From contig NZ_LN852696.1 in the NCBI RefSeq assembly GCF_001244545.1, positions 806,001-870,000 on the forward strand: a stretch of 64,000 bases of DNA. The letters run 5' to 3'. Of the stretch, positions 9,953 to 21,216 are shown one piece after another. The notes beneath the pieces are model-generated. The model was not told the origin of the DNA, made no database searches, and was given only the letters and a program-made list of their open reading frames with translations. The stretch comes from Candidatus Stoquefichus sp. SB1 (GTDB taxonomy: Bacteria > Bacillota_I > Bacilli_A > Erysipelotrichales > Coprobacillaceae). Positions within the stretch are counted from its first letter, which is position 1; each line of letters starts with the position of its first letter. The position numbers and the translations under genes were made by a program.

Positions 9953-10019
9953 TAAGCCAATTGCAGATACAAAAAAGATAAGTTATAATAATAAAAAGTA
10001 TTGAAAAGAAGGTGATGAA

Positions 10020-10898
10020 ATGTTGATTCATGAAAGATTAAACCAGCGAGAACATTTTACAGATATAGAATGTTGTATTGCTGATTATGTTTTAAAGCAG
10101 GAAGAAAATTTAGAGAAACAGAGTGCTCGCTCTATTGCTAATGTGCTCTATGTATCACCATCTACAGTCGTTAGATTTTTTCAAAAATTAGGCTTTCAGG
10201 GATTCAATGATTTTAAAAATGAATATTTAAAAGAAGTAGATTATCTGTCATCTCATTTTCAAGAATTAAATCCTAATACACCTTTTCATTATCATGATAA
10301 AAATATTGTTGTTGCTCATAAGATGGGGCAATTATATCATGAAATTATAGATGATACACTATCATTAATCCATCATGATGATTTACAAAAAGCGATTGAT
10401 TTGATTCATCAGGCAAAAACAGTTTATATCTGTTCTGCTGGTGTTCAAAATGAAATTGCCTATACTTTTAAAGATAAATTATTAAAGATTGGAAAAGATG
10501 TTGTCATTGAAGATAAGTTAGATGAAGCATTTTATCGCGCAACATATTGTCATCAAACAGATATATTCCTCATCATTTCTTATTCTGGAGAAACTCAAAA
10601 TATTTTGAAGATTGCCCATAAATTAAAGAAAAGAAATATTCAATTCTTAGCGATAACGACATATGGTGGGAATACTTTGTCACAATTAACTGAGTATGTT
10701 TTATATGTTTCCACAAGAGAAAAGTTAGTCAATAATATAGGAAATTTTAGTATGAATCTCTCAACATTGCTGTTATTAGATATTTTGTATATGAATGTAT
10801 TTAATACTAACTTTGAGAAACATTTTGAAAGCAAAGTCAGAGTATCTCATGAATATGAAAAGGACAGACACTCAAAAAATCCTATACTTCAGGATTAA
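10020..10898 (+). CDS. RpiR/MurR-family transcriptional regulator
   Basis: 292 residues. An N-terminal HTH_6 domain (residues 1-77, with SARSIANVLYVSPSTVVRFF) is followed by a SIS sugar-phosphate-binding domain (about 110-240; VYICSAGVQNEIAY and LIISYSGETQNIL). It lies directly upstream of a 6-phospho-beta-glucosidase gene. It probably senses a phosphosugar and controls that gene, but a terminator between them indicates separate transcripts. Confidence 0.9.
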   Translation: MLIHERLNQREHFTDIECCIADYVLKQEENLEKQSARSIANVLYVSPSTVVRFFQKLGFQGFNDFKNEYLKEVDYLSSHFQELNPNTPFHYHDKNIVVAHKMGQLYHEIIDDTLSLIHHDDLQKAIDLIHQAKTVYICSAGVQNEIAYTFKDKLLKIGKDVVIEDKLDEAFYRATYCHQTDIFLIISYSGETQNILKIAHKLKKRNIQFLAITTYGGNTLSQLTEYVLYVSTREKLVNNIGNFSMNLSTLLLLDILYMNVFNTNFEKHFESKVRVSHEYEKDRHSKNPILQD

Positions 10899-10959
10899 GC
10901 AACACTGTTGCATCCTATTTTATAAAATGAATACGAAATTAACAACGTTGTATCATAAT

Positions 10960-10987
10960 ACTTCCAAAAACTTGGAAGTTTTTTTCT
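10960..10987 (+). terminator. Intrinsic terminator after the RpiR gene
   Basis: Stem ACTTCCAA / TTGGAAGT with loop AAAC, followed by a run of T. Confidence 0.9.
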
Positions 10988-11024
10988 ATCTTTTATAATG
11001 ATGTTAGAAATAAAGGAGGAATGA

Positions 11025-12431
<1,407 letters not shown>

Positions 12432-12434
12432 AAA

Positions 12435-13079
12435 ATGTATAAATATATTGCAATGGATAGTGAATATTGTAGTATGGGGAGATGGATTTCAGCTATTGTT
12501 GGTGATGCTATGAATATGAAATTATATGAGGGTAAAGACTTAATTGATTTATGCACTGAAGAATGGATGAGTGAAGATTATTTAAATGAATTTGATGAAA
12601 GACTATCAACGATGACATTAGCCCAGGTAAAGAAAAGTCCTAAGATGCAAAGAGTACATCAGGCATTAACAAAAGCTATATACAAAGCGATTGAAAAAGG
12701 TCCTTGTATTATTCATGAAAGAGCCGCTGGAGAAATTTTAAAAGAGCAAGATGATTGTTTAAAAGTTCTGTTATATAATACAAGTTTAGAACATAAAATT
12801 CCGCGTGCGATTGCTGATAAAACTTATGATCTTGAAGAGTTATCACATGATGAGATCATTGCATTTATCAAGTCAAGAGATCATATGCGAAAGGTTTATC
12901 GCGATGCTGTTGCAGTGACTTCATGGGGTGAAAAAACATCTTATGATTTATGTCTTGATAGCGATATGTTAGGGCGAGAAAAATGTGCAGAAATCTTGAT
13001 TGAAGCTTGTCAGGATATTTCATTAGATATGAAACAATGTGCACAGATTATTAAGGATTCTTTCACTTGGACTGTTTAA
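12435..13079 (+). CDS. Cytidylate kinase-like family protein
   Basis: 214 residues. The overall pattern (YIAMDSEYCSMGRWISAIVG, then LYEGKDLIDL, later IIHERAAGEIL and a Cys/Arg-rich middle) matches the cytidylate-kinase-like P-loop family common in Firmicutes. The canonical GxxGxGK(S/T) Walker A is not preserved, so nucleotide kinase activity is doubtful. Its ribosome binding site (AAAGGAGG) lies inside the end of the GH1 gene, so the two are translationally coupled. Why this family travels with glycosidases is unknown. Confidence 0.8.
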   Translation: MYKYIAMDSEYCSMGRWISAIVGDAMNMKLYEGKDLIDLCTEEWMSEDYLNEFDERLSTMTLAQVKKSPKMQRVHQALTKAIYKAIEKGPCIIHERAAGEILKEQDDCLKVLLYNTSLEHKIPRAIADKTYDLEELSHDEIIAFIKSRDHMRKVYRDAVAVTSWGEKTSYDLCLDSDMLGREKCAEILIEACQDISLDMKQCAQIIKDSFTWTV

Positions 13080-13102
13080 AAAGGATTTATATCCTTTTTT
13101 TT
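13078..13102 (+). terminator. Intrinsic terminator of the GH1 / kinase-like operon
   Basis: Stem AAAAAGGAT / ATCCTTTTT with a 4-base loop and a T-tract, overlapping the stop codon. Confidence 0.88.
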
Positions 13103-13278
13103 GTAAAGAAAAATATATCTATTGATTCCATGGATATAAATAAATAGGATTATATAAAATTTATATCTTTTATGACAATACTTATGATATGATATATATA
13201 TACTCAAAAAAATGTGGAGATATAAAGTTTTGAAAATATAAAAAGGTAACTATGAATTGAGAGGAATGTGCCAACAAT

Positions 13279-15495
13279 ATGGAAAATATCAGGATAATAG
13301 AAGAAAATGAACAGCTTTTTCAAAATATGGGTATTGGTGTAAGTAAGCATTATTTGGATGATTCATTAACATTGATTTGGGGAAATGAGGCATTTTATCA
13401 TTTGCTAGGTTATTCTAAGGAAGAGGATGCTTTTCCTTTTACAGATTTATGCCAGTATTATCATAATTATTTCAAAGCATTTGAATTTATTAAAAAACAA
13501 ATATTTGATGCTTATCAAAAAAATCAGCAATCACTTGAATGTGATGTACTCATTCCAACTTATGATGAAAAAACAATTTATGTGAGAATGACCATAACAA
13601 TTCAGTATTACCAAGGAAATAAAACAGTTCTTTATATAATGTATACTGATATTAATCATCTGATGTTGAAAATAGAAGAACGTACAAATAATTTTGAATG
13701 GATGATGTCAGAATATACAGGAAATGTTTATATTAGTGATATTGATACTTATGAGTTATTATATGTGAATCAAAAAGCATGTGATACATTACAATGTGTA
13801 CAATCTCAAATATTGGGAAGTAAATGTTATGAAACAATTCAAGGGAGAACATCACCTTGTCCATTTTGTACAAATGATTATTTAAAGGCGAATGAGACTT
13901 ATGAATGGGAATTTTACAATCCAAATTTACAGCGTACTTTTTTAATTAAAGATAAAAAAGTAGAGTGGGAAGGACATAATGCAAGAATTGAACTATCTTA
14001 TGATATGTACAGTGCTGAATATAAATTAGCTAAAAAAGATCAGGAAAGAGAAGCTATTTTAAAAACAATACCTGCTGGAATGGTGAGGGTTGATGCTAGT
14101 GATTGTATAACAGCAATTTGGTATAATGGCATTTTTCTAGATATGATTGGTTATACAAAAGAACAGTTTCATCAGGAACTTCATAATCAATGTTTGTATT
14201 TGCATCCAGATGATTCAAAACGTGCCCAAAAATTAATCAAAACTCTTAAAAAAACAGGTGAAAATGTTGTATTTGAAGCAAAAGCATATACACGTTTAAA
14301 GGAGGAAAGAATTTGGACAATAACGTTATGTTATATTAGTGGAGAGGATAGCTGGGATGGTATTGATTCGTTCTATAGTATTGGCTTAGATATAACAGAT
14401 GAACGTAGACAAATAGAAAAACTAAAACATAAAGCAGAAAAAGATGCTTTAACAGGTGTTTATAATCGTCAGGCTATGGAAGAGTTTGTAGATGATTATT
14501 TTAGTCAAGAAGATAATGATATGTGTGCTTTGTTTATGATTGATGTTGATAATTTTAAACAGATTAATGATAGTTATGGACATATGGCAGGAGATGTTGT
14601 CTTGACTGAAATAGCGGTTGCTATGAAGAAATTAATGCGTGAATCTGATATGGTGGGGAGAATAGGTGGAGATGAGTTTGTTATCTTTATGAAAGACATT
14701 TCATCGCCTGTAGATGCCCAAAAGAAAGCACAAAGTTTTTTAGATGTTTTACATCAACTGGTAAATGATCAAAAAGGATTACATGATGTTACATGTAGTA
14801 TAGGGATTTCTATTTCTCCACAAGATGGTGATAGCTTTGAAAAACTGTATGCGTGTGCTGATAAGGCTTTATATCAAGCAAAAATGCTGGGTAAAAATAA
14901 GTATATGGTTTATGATGCACAAGTGTTATCTGATAATCAAGAAAAATTTGCATATAGCTTAGAGTCAACTATTGATTCTGAACAGAAATATGCTGAAGGT
15001 ATAGATAATTTACCACGTTATATTTTTAGAACTCTTTATCAAATGGAAAATACAAGTCAGGCTATTCAAATGATCTTAGAAATTGTTGGAAAACAATTTG
15101 ATATCAGCCGTATTTATATTTTTGAAAATCATCATAATCGTAATTATGAATGGTGTAATGATCATATATCTTCTCAAATTTCTCAGTTACAGAAGGTATA
15201 TGAAGAAAAGCAATCACAATATCAAGCATTATTTCAAAAGGATTATATATTTTATTGTGAAGATATTGATGCATTACCATTGGAATTTAAAGAGTTGTTT
15301 ATAGAAAGAAATATTCATTCTACACTCCAGTGTGCTTTTAAAAATAATAATATTTTTGATGGTTTTATTGGATTTGATGAATGTAGTGGAAAAAGAATAT
15401 GGACATCAGATGAAGTGAATACACTAACAATTGTTTCACAAATTTTAGCTATTTTCTTTGAAAATAAGAAATTAGTAGAGCTGTCTCAACAATAA
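13279..15495 (+). CDS. Diguanylate cyclase with PAS domains and C-terminal GAF domain
   Basis: 738 residues, with no membrane segment. PAS-like domains occupy about 1-125, 130-245 (with the GSKCYETIQGR and PCPFC cysteine motif) and 255-375. The GGDEF domain (about 385-550) has an intact active site GGDEF at 463-467 and an inhibitory RxxD site (RESD 454-457), so c-di-GMP synthesis with product inhibition is expected. Residues about 575-735 look like a GAF sensor. A long leader of about 175 bases precedes it. It lies upstream of a hybrid kinase gene with its own terminator between. Confidence 0.9.
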   Translation: MENIRIIEENEQLFQNMGIGVSKHYLDDSLTLIWGNEAFYHLLGYSKEEDAFPFTDLCQYYHNYFKAFEFIKKQIFDAYQKNQQSLECDVLIPTYDEKTIYVRMTITIQYYQGNKTVLYIMYTDINHLMLKIEERTNNFEWMMSEYTGNVYISDIDTYELLYVNQKACDTLQCVQSQILGSKCYETIQGRTSPCPFCTNDYLKANETYEWEFYNPNLQRTFLIKDKKVEWEGHNARIELSYDMYSAEYKLAKKDQEREAILKTIPAGMVRVDASDCITAIWYNGIFLDMIGYTKEQFHQELHNQCLYLHPDDSKRAQKLIKTLKKTGENVVFEAKAYTRLKEERIWTITLCYISGEDSWDGIDSFYSIGLDITDERRQIEKLKHKAEKDALTGVYNRQAMEEFVDDYFSQEDNDMCALFMIDVDNFKQINDSYGHMAGDVVLTEIAVAMKKLMRESDMVGRIGGDEFVIFMKDISSPVDAQKKAQSFLDVLHQLVNDQKGLHDVTCSIGISISPQDGDSFEKLYACADKALYQAKMLGKNKYMVYDAQVLSDNQEKFAYSLESTIDSEQKYAEGIDNLPRYIFRTLYQMENTSQAIQMILEIVGKQFDISRIYIFENHHNRNYEWCNDHISSQISQLQKVYEEKQSQYQALFQKDYIFYCEDIDALPLEFKELFIERNIHSTLQCAFKNNNIFDGFIGFDECSGKRIWTSDEVNTLTIVSQILAIFFENKKLVELSQQ

Positions 15496-15506
15496 AGAAA
15501 TTTATT

Positions 15507-15545
15507 AAAAAGCGTCATGATATTCTTAGGTATTGGACGCTTTTT
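15507..15545 (+). terminator. Intrinsic terminator after the diguanylate cyclase gene
   Basis: Stem AAAAAGCGTC / GACGCTTTTT around a 19-base loop. Confidence 0.88.
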
Positions 15546-15658
15546 ATTATGAAAACATTTCTTGGTAAGGATAAGAGTTTTCTTTTGTTTTCAAGAAATA
15601 ATTGATATAATTATTAAAATAAGGTGATTTAATTTTGTAGTAGAAAGGATGGTTAACA

Positions 15659-18600
15659 ATGATTGAAAGTAAAGAAGAAGTGATTTGTTTTGCAACTTAT
15701 ATTATGCATACTTTTTTTATGGATAATAATATTGAACCATTAATTAATGCAATGAGTGACGATATTATATGGCTGGGTTCTGGCAGATCTCAAATTGCAA
15801 CTGGTAAGGCAAATGTAGCTCGCTTTTTTATTGAAGGGAAAGATGATTTGTCGCCATGTCTTTTTACTGATGAAAATTATGATGTTATTATATTAAATGA
15901 TTATGATGCTATTTGTCAGGGATATGCTTATATGGATACATATCCAGATAATGAAGTTAGAATTCATGAGTTCCAGCGTGTAACTTTTGTTTTTCATAAA
16001 GGAGAGGATGGATTTAAAATTAAGCATCTTCATCATTCCATTGCTTATGAAGGAATGGAAGATGAAAAACTTTTTCCTATTCAATATGGAAAACAACGTT
16101 TTCAGGAATTACAAAATGAATTAAAAGAGAGAGATAATCAAATTGAATTAATGCTATCTCAACTTCCTGGAGGAACAACGATATGTTATATAGATGATCA
16201 ATTGACAACCAAATGGATTTCTCAAACAGAATGTGAAATGTTAGGGTTCCAAAATCAAAAGGATTTTATGGATTATTGTCATGGAGATACCTCACAATTG
16301 ATTTATCAGGAAGATATTCCTAAGATAAAAAAAGCAGTTGAAGATTGTATTCATCATAATAGAAATTTAATGGTTGAATATCGGTTAAGAAGAAAGGATC
16401 ATCGATTGATATGGGTGTTGAATATTGGAAAAATATTTAAAAATCAATTTGGAAAAGATGAAATTTATTGTTTTATAAGTGATATTACAGAACGAAAAGA
16501 AAAAGAATTACTTTATGAAAAAGCAAATCGTGATATTGAACGACAAGCTGAGTTTATGTTAGAGTTGTTTAATACATTACCATGTGGAATTATTCAATTT
16601 TCTGTTGATTGTCAACATCGCCTTTTAATGTCTAATCGACAAGCATGGGAGATCTATGGATATAATGAAGAGGATTTTCACCTTCAAATTAAAAGTCCTC
16701 TACAGTTTGTTTTAGAAACAGATAAAACACATATTATTGATATTTTAGATAATCTTCAATTAAATGGAGATTTAGTGGCATATGAAAGAAAAACATTTAA
16801 AAAAAATGGAGAAGAATTATGGATATCTGTTTTGATGAAACGTCTGATAAATATGGATGGACAAGATGTTATTCAGGCCATTTATACAGATATTACTGAG
16901 AAAAAGAAATTACAGTTAGAGATTGAAAAAGATCAACGTGTTGAAACGGAATCTTTACGTGCTGCTATAGATATTGCTTATCCTTTAATTTATAATGTTG
17001 ATTTAACGCTTAATTCTGCCACTTTATTACGTAATCAAATAGGAGAACAACGACTTGATAATGAAGAATATGATGAAATCTATAATCATTTTTTAATGAG
17101 AGTACATCAGGATTTTAAAGCAGAATTTATGCAAAATTTCCAAAGAGATAATTTACTCCAATTTTTTCAAAGTGGTGAAAGAGAAGTCTATATGGAGTTA
17201 CTACAAATGAATGAACAGCATGAATATCATTGGCAATCTGCTCATATTATTCATGTTGATGATCCTTTTGAAGAATCTCAATTGGCTATTTTGTTAGTTA
17301 AAAATTTAGATGATCAAAAAAGTGAACAATTAAGACAGGAACAATTATTAAGAGATGCCTTAACAAGAGCCAATGCAGCAAATGAAGCAAAAAGTCATTT
17401 CCTATCATCTATGAGTCATGATATTCGAACACCAATGAATGCAATTATAGGCATGGCAACAATTGCAAGAATGAAGAGTGATGATAAAGAAAGTGTCCAA
17501 CATTGTTTAGAAAAAATTGATACATCTAGTCGTTATTTATTAGCGTTAATTAATGATATTTTAGATATGTCTAAAATAGAACAAGGGAAAATGAGTCTTC
17601 ATATGGAAAGATTTTATTTAATGGATATGATTCAAGAACTTAATTCTATTATTGTCCCACAAGCAACTAGTAAACAAATTCATTATGAATTTCATTTAAT
17701 GGAACCCATTGCTGATGAATATATTGGTGATGTCTTACATCTTCGTCAGATACTTATGAATTTGATGAGTAATGCATTAAAATTCACATCAGCATATGGA
17801 CATATTGTTGTTAATGTAACAGATGATTATCATAGTTGTGAATATGCTTATTTGAAATTCTCGATTAAAGATGATGGAATAGGAATTTCTTCAGAATTTA
17901 TGAAGAAACTCTTTGATCCTTTTGAACAGGAAAAAAATGATACTGCTCGTAATAAAACTGGGAGTGGATTAGGATTATCAATTGTTTATAATTTAGTTCA
18001 GTTAATGAATGGTCATATTGAAGTAAAGAGTGAAAAGGGAAAAGGGGCAGAGTTTATTGTGACATTACCTTTTCAGATGGTATCTGTAGATTATCAGCAA
18101 GAAGAAAAAAGAAAACAACAGGAATTGCTTAAAGATTTAAATGTTTTAATTGTGGATGATGATGAGATTGTTGGTGAACAGACAAGTCTTATTTTACAAG
18201 AGATAGGTGCTACTTGTTTATGGGTTGATTCTGGCATGAAAGCGATTGAAGCTGTGATGGTACATTTACAAAAAAATGAGTTATTTGATGTTGCTATGAT
18301 AGATTGGAAAATGCCAGAAATGGATGGTTTAGAAACAACAAGAAGAATACGTCAATTAGTTGGACCTGATACAATGATTATTATTATTTCAGCTTATGAT
18401 TGGAGTAGTATAGAAAAAGAAGCAATTGAGGCAGGAGCGAATGCTTTTATAACCAAACCATTGTTTACTTCTAATATTTATGAAACATTAGGAAATGTTT
18501 ATTCACATTTTGAGAAGAATGAACATATTGAAACTGAATATCATCTGAAAGGACAGAAGATTTTATTGGTTGAAGATAATGAATTAAATATGGAAATTGC

Positions 18601-18937
18601 AAAAGAATTGCTGGAAATGCAGGGAATGATTGTAGATGTGGCTAAAAATGGTCAAGAAGCAGTTGAAATGGTTCAACAACATGAACCTTATGAATATTAT
18701 ACTATTTTGATGGATATTCGTATGCCTATTATGGATGGATTAGAGGCAACATATCGAATTCGTTCATTGCCAGATGAGCGAAAAGATATTGCAATTATTG
18801 CAATGAGTGCTAATGCTTTTGAAGAAGATAAAAGATTAGCAAGAGAAGTTGGAATGAATGGTTATTTGGTAAAACCAGTACGGGTTGAAGAACTATATCA
18901 GATATTATCTCAATTACAAAAAGAAGATAACAAATAA
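15659..18937 (+). CDS. Hybrid histidine kinase: NTF2/SnoaL-like, PAS, HisKA, HATPase, two REC domains
   Basis: 1092 residues, soluble. The first ~140 residues resemble an NTF2/SnoaL-like fold (DDIIWLGSGRSQIATGKANV; VTFVFHKGEDGFKIKHLHHS), a cytoplasmic ligand pocket seen at the N-terminus of some Firmicute signalling proteins. PAS domains follow (about 160-285, 300-420, and a third weaker one). The HisKA box has His587 (SMSHDIRTPMNAIIG). The ATPase domain has DDGIGIS and GSGLGLSIV. The two receivers have phospho-acceptors Asp882 (IDWKMPEMDG) and Asp1019 (MDIRMPIMDG). No Hpt domain or output gene is adjacent. Confidence 0.9.
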   Translation: MIESKEEVICFATYIMHTFFMDNNIEPLINAMSDDIIWLGSGRSQIATGKANVARFFIEGKDDLSPCLFTDENYDVIILNDYDAICQGYAYMDTYPDNEVRIHEFQRVTFVFHKGEDGFKIKHLHHSIAYEGMEDEKLFPIQYGKQRFQELQNELKERDNQIELMLSQLPGGTTICYIDDQLTTKWISQTECEMLGFQNQKDFMDYCHGDTSQLIYQEDIPKIKKAVEDCIHHNRNLMVEYRLRRKDHRLIWVLNIGKIFKNQFGKDEIYCFISDITERKEKELLYEKANRDIERQAEFMLELFNTLPCGIIQFSVDCQHRLLMSNRQAWEIYGYNEEDFHLQIKSPLQFVLETDKTHIIDILDNLQLNGDLVAYERKTFKKNGEELWISVLMKRLINMDGQDVIQAIYTDITEKKKLQLEIEKDQRVETESLRAAIDIAYPLIYNVDLTLNSATLLRNQIGEQRLDNEEYDEIYNHFLMRVHQDFKAEFMQNFQRDNLLQFFQSGEREVYMELLQMNEQHEYHWQSAHIIHVDDPFEESQLAILLVKNLDDQKSEQLRQEQLLRDALTRANAANEAKSHFLSSMSHDIRTPMNAIIGMATIARMKSDDKESVQHCLEKIDTSSRYLLALINDILDMSKIEQGKMSLHMERFYLMDMIQELNSIIVPQATSKQIHYEFHLMEPIADEYIGDVLHLRQILMNLMSNALKFTSAYGHIVVNVTDDYHSCEYAYLKFSIKDDGIGISSEFMKKLFDPFEQEKNDTARNKTGSGLGLSIVYNLVQLMNGHIEVKSEKGKGAEFIVTLPFQMVSVDYQQEEKRKQQELLKDLNVLIVDDDEIVGEQTSLILQEIGATCLWVDSGMKAIEAVMVHLQKNELFDVAMIDWKMPEMDGLETTRRIRQLVGPDTMIIIISAYDWSSIEKEAIEAGANAFITKPLFTSNIYETLGNVYSHFEKNEHIETEYHLKGQKILLVEDNELNMEIAKELLEMQGMIVDVAKNGQEAVEMVQQHEPYEYYTILMDIRMPIMDGLEATYRIRSLPDERKDIAIIAMSANAFEEDKRLAREVGMNGYLVKPVRVEELYQILSQLQKEDNK

Positions 18938-18964
18938 GTCTTAGCAATTATGCTAAGACTTATT
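18933..18964. terminator. Bidirectional terminator between the hybrid kinase and MATE genes
   Basis: Perfect 14-base-pair stem (18933-18946 / 18951-18964) with loop ATTA. It covers the stop codons of both convergent genes. Confidence 0.9.
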
Positions 18965-20305
18965 GATGAGATAAGCTCTTTTGTGAATAATCATATAGAT
19001 GAAAGTAAGAGCTAATGCTGTTATTATCCAACTGATAGGATAAATCATTAATAAATGATTATAAGAAGCAATGGAAGGATAAATCGTATAGATATAAATA
19101 ATTCTCGTTCCACATATTCCAAGAACACAAACAAGGGCAGGAATACTCGAATAACCAATACCTCTTAAGAATCCAGAAAGCAATTCTATAACCATATTAA
19201 TAATTTGGAAAGAGAGAACAATATACATTCTTGTATAAGCCAGTTTAGCAATTTCAAGATCAGATGTAAAAAAGCCAATACAAACAACATGTAGAATAAT
19301 AAAAATAAAACTTACAGCAAGTGTTGATAAACTACTTAATAATAATGTCCATTTTGTGATTTTTTGACATCGCTCATACTGATGAGCAGCATAGTTTTGT
19401 CCAATAAAAGTCACTGCGGCTTGACTAAAAGCACTAATCACAAAATAAGTAAAGTATTCATAATTAAGCGCTGCTGCACTTGCTGCTACAGCAGCTGAGC
19501 CTAAATCATTTAAAGCAATTTGAATAATGACATTGGAAATAGAAAATACTGTCGACTGTAATCCTGCAGGAACACCAATTTTTGCAATTTTAATAAGGAT
19601 ATCTTTATGTATATGCAATGATTTGAAATCAACTTTTAAAGCATCAGTTTCATGCATTAAAAAGTAAACTAACATCAATGAACTTATCACATTAGAGATA
19701 ACAGTTGCTATAGCAACTCCTTCAACACTCATATGACAAACAATCACAAAAAAGAGATTTAAAATAATATTAATTGTTCCAGAAACAAGTAATGATAATA
19801 ATGGTCTTTTGGTATCCCCTTTGCTACGTAATATAGCCGAAGTAAAATTATATAACATAATAAAAGGCATACCAGCAAAATAGATTTGCAGATAGAGTGT
19901 TGCTAAATCAATAATATCTTCAGGTGTTGACATAATCTCTAAAATGGGACGTGCAAATAATACACCAACAACCAGCAAGACTACCCCACTTATAAAAGAT
20001 AATAATAGTGATGTATGAACAGCCTGACTTGTTCTTTTATCGTCTTTTTGTCCAATAAATGAAGCCACAACAACATTGGTTCCAATTGACAAACCAACAA
20101 ATAAATTGACTAATAAATTAATGACTGAACCATTTGCACCAACAGCTGCCAAAGCCTCTCCACCAGCAAAATTCCCAACCACAGCCACATCAGCAGCATT
20201 AAATAACTGTTGCAAAATACTACTTGCAGCTAAAGGTAGTGCAAACAGCAATAATTTATTAACGATTGATCCATTCAACATATCAATGGATTTTTTATTT
20301 TCCAT
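18953..20305 (-). CDS. MATE family efflux transporter
   Basis: 450 residues with about twelve hydrophobic segments. It has the MATE landmarks LPLAASSILQQLFNAADVAVVGNF near the N-terminus (residues about 22-46) and its repeat in the second half. The start is the ATG at 20305, preceded by GGGGGGAAAT; the longer frame to 20323 would place the ribosome binding site inside the gene. MATE proteins export cationic drugs or metabolites using Na+ or H+. The substrate is not predictable. Confidence 0.92.
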   Translation of the reverse strand: MENKKSIDMLNGSIVNKLLLFALPLAASSILQQLFNAADVAVVGNFAGGEALAAVGANGSVINLLVNLFVGLSIGTNVVVASFIGQKDDKRTSQAVHTSLLLSFISGVVLLVVGVLFARPILEIMSTPEDIIDLATLYLQIYFAGMPFIMLYNFTSAILRSKGDTKRPLLSLLVSGTINIILNLFFVIVCHMSVEGVAIATVISNVISSLMLVYFLMHETDALKVDFKSLHIHKDILIKIAKIGVPAGLQSTVFSISNVIIQIALNDLGSAAVAASAAALNYEYFTYFVISAFSQAAVTFIGQNYAAHQYERCQKITKWTLLLSSLSTLAVSFIFIILHVVCIGFFTSDLEIAKLAYTRMYIVLSFQIINMVIELLSGFLRGIGYSSIPALVCVLGICGTRIIYIYTIYPSIASYNHLLMIYPISWIITALALTFIYMIIHKRAYLINKS

Positions 20306-20382
20306 AATGATTTCCCCCCTCATCTCTTTTATTATAATTATTTTTACTATCAGTTGATTTCTTTTTCTTTTTTTGAAAAATA

Positions 20383-20403
20383 AAAACCACTAAATGTGGT
20401 TTT
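20383..20403 (-). terminator. Intrinsic terminator of the HAD gene
   Basis: Stem AAAACCAC / GTGGTTTT with a 5-base loop, read on the minus strand into a U-rich run. It overlaps the stop codon of the HAD gene. Confidence 0.82.
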
Positions 20404-21046
20404 CTAGATAAGAAATGACATCTTCTAATGAAGTATAAATATGTTCCACTTTTTGGATGTATTTCTCATGTGGATATTTCATATCAGGAATGCAGATAAC
20501 TGGAATTTGAGCATCATAAGCAGCTTGGATCCCTGCTTCACTATCTTCAAGTACAAGTGCATTACAGGTTTGAACATCAAGTTTTTCACAGGCTTTTAAA
20601 AAGATATCAGGAAAGGGTTTGCCATTTTTGACCTCATTTCCACAAACAATATCATCAAAATATTTCATAATATTGTGACTATTTAGAATTTGATCAGCTC
20701 GCTCACGAATACTTGAAGTCGCAACAATAGTTTGAATATGATGATCTTGAAGATATTGAAGTAATGGCAGTAATCCCTTTTTTAATTGAACACCATCCTT
20801 TTTCATATATTTTTCTTCTAATGATTTAAAAAGCTGAATTTTTTCTTCCACTTGAAAATCAAGTTGATAATGTTCTTTAATAAATTGAATAGAAGTATGC
20901 AAGGGTCTGCCCGGATAACTTTGAATATATTCATCAAGTGTAAAGGGAAAATGATAACTTTCTATGATATCTTTATAACATTGAAATGATATCACTTCTG
21001 TATCAACCATTAATCCATCCATATCAAATATAACTGCTTTTAACAC
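20390..21046 (-). CDS. HAD-superfamily hydrolase, beta-phosphoglucomutase/phosphatase type
   Basis: 218 residues. Motif I is IFDMDGLMVDTE with nucleophile Asp8 and acid/base Asp10. Motif II is VATSS, the motif III lysine is in NGKPFPDIF, and motif IV is VLEDSEAG. A helical cap lies between motifs I and II. Such proteins are sugar-phosphate phosphatases or phosphomutases; the sequence does not decide which. Confidence 0.9.
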   Translation of the reverse strand: MLKAVIFDMDGLMVDTEVISFQCYKDIIESYHFPFTLDEYIQSYPGRPLHTSIQFIKEHYQLDFQVEEKIQLFKSLEEKYMKKDGVQLKKGLLPLLQYLQDHHIQTIVATSSIRERADQILNSHNIMKYFDDIVCGNEVKNGKPFPDIFLKACEKLDVQTCNALVLEDSEAGIQAAYDAQIPVICIPDMKYPHEKYIQKVEHIYTSLEDVISYLENHI

Positions 21047-21216
21047 GCTTTATCTCTCCTTTTTCATTCATCTATCTCTTATATTACACAATCCCTAAAG
21101 ATTAATAAAGAAAATTCAAAGATTTCTATTAACTTTCATATGAGATAGAAGAAGGCTATCTTTAGTGCTGTTTTAAAATATTCATCGTGCTATAATAAAA
21201 TATGAGGTGAATACCA

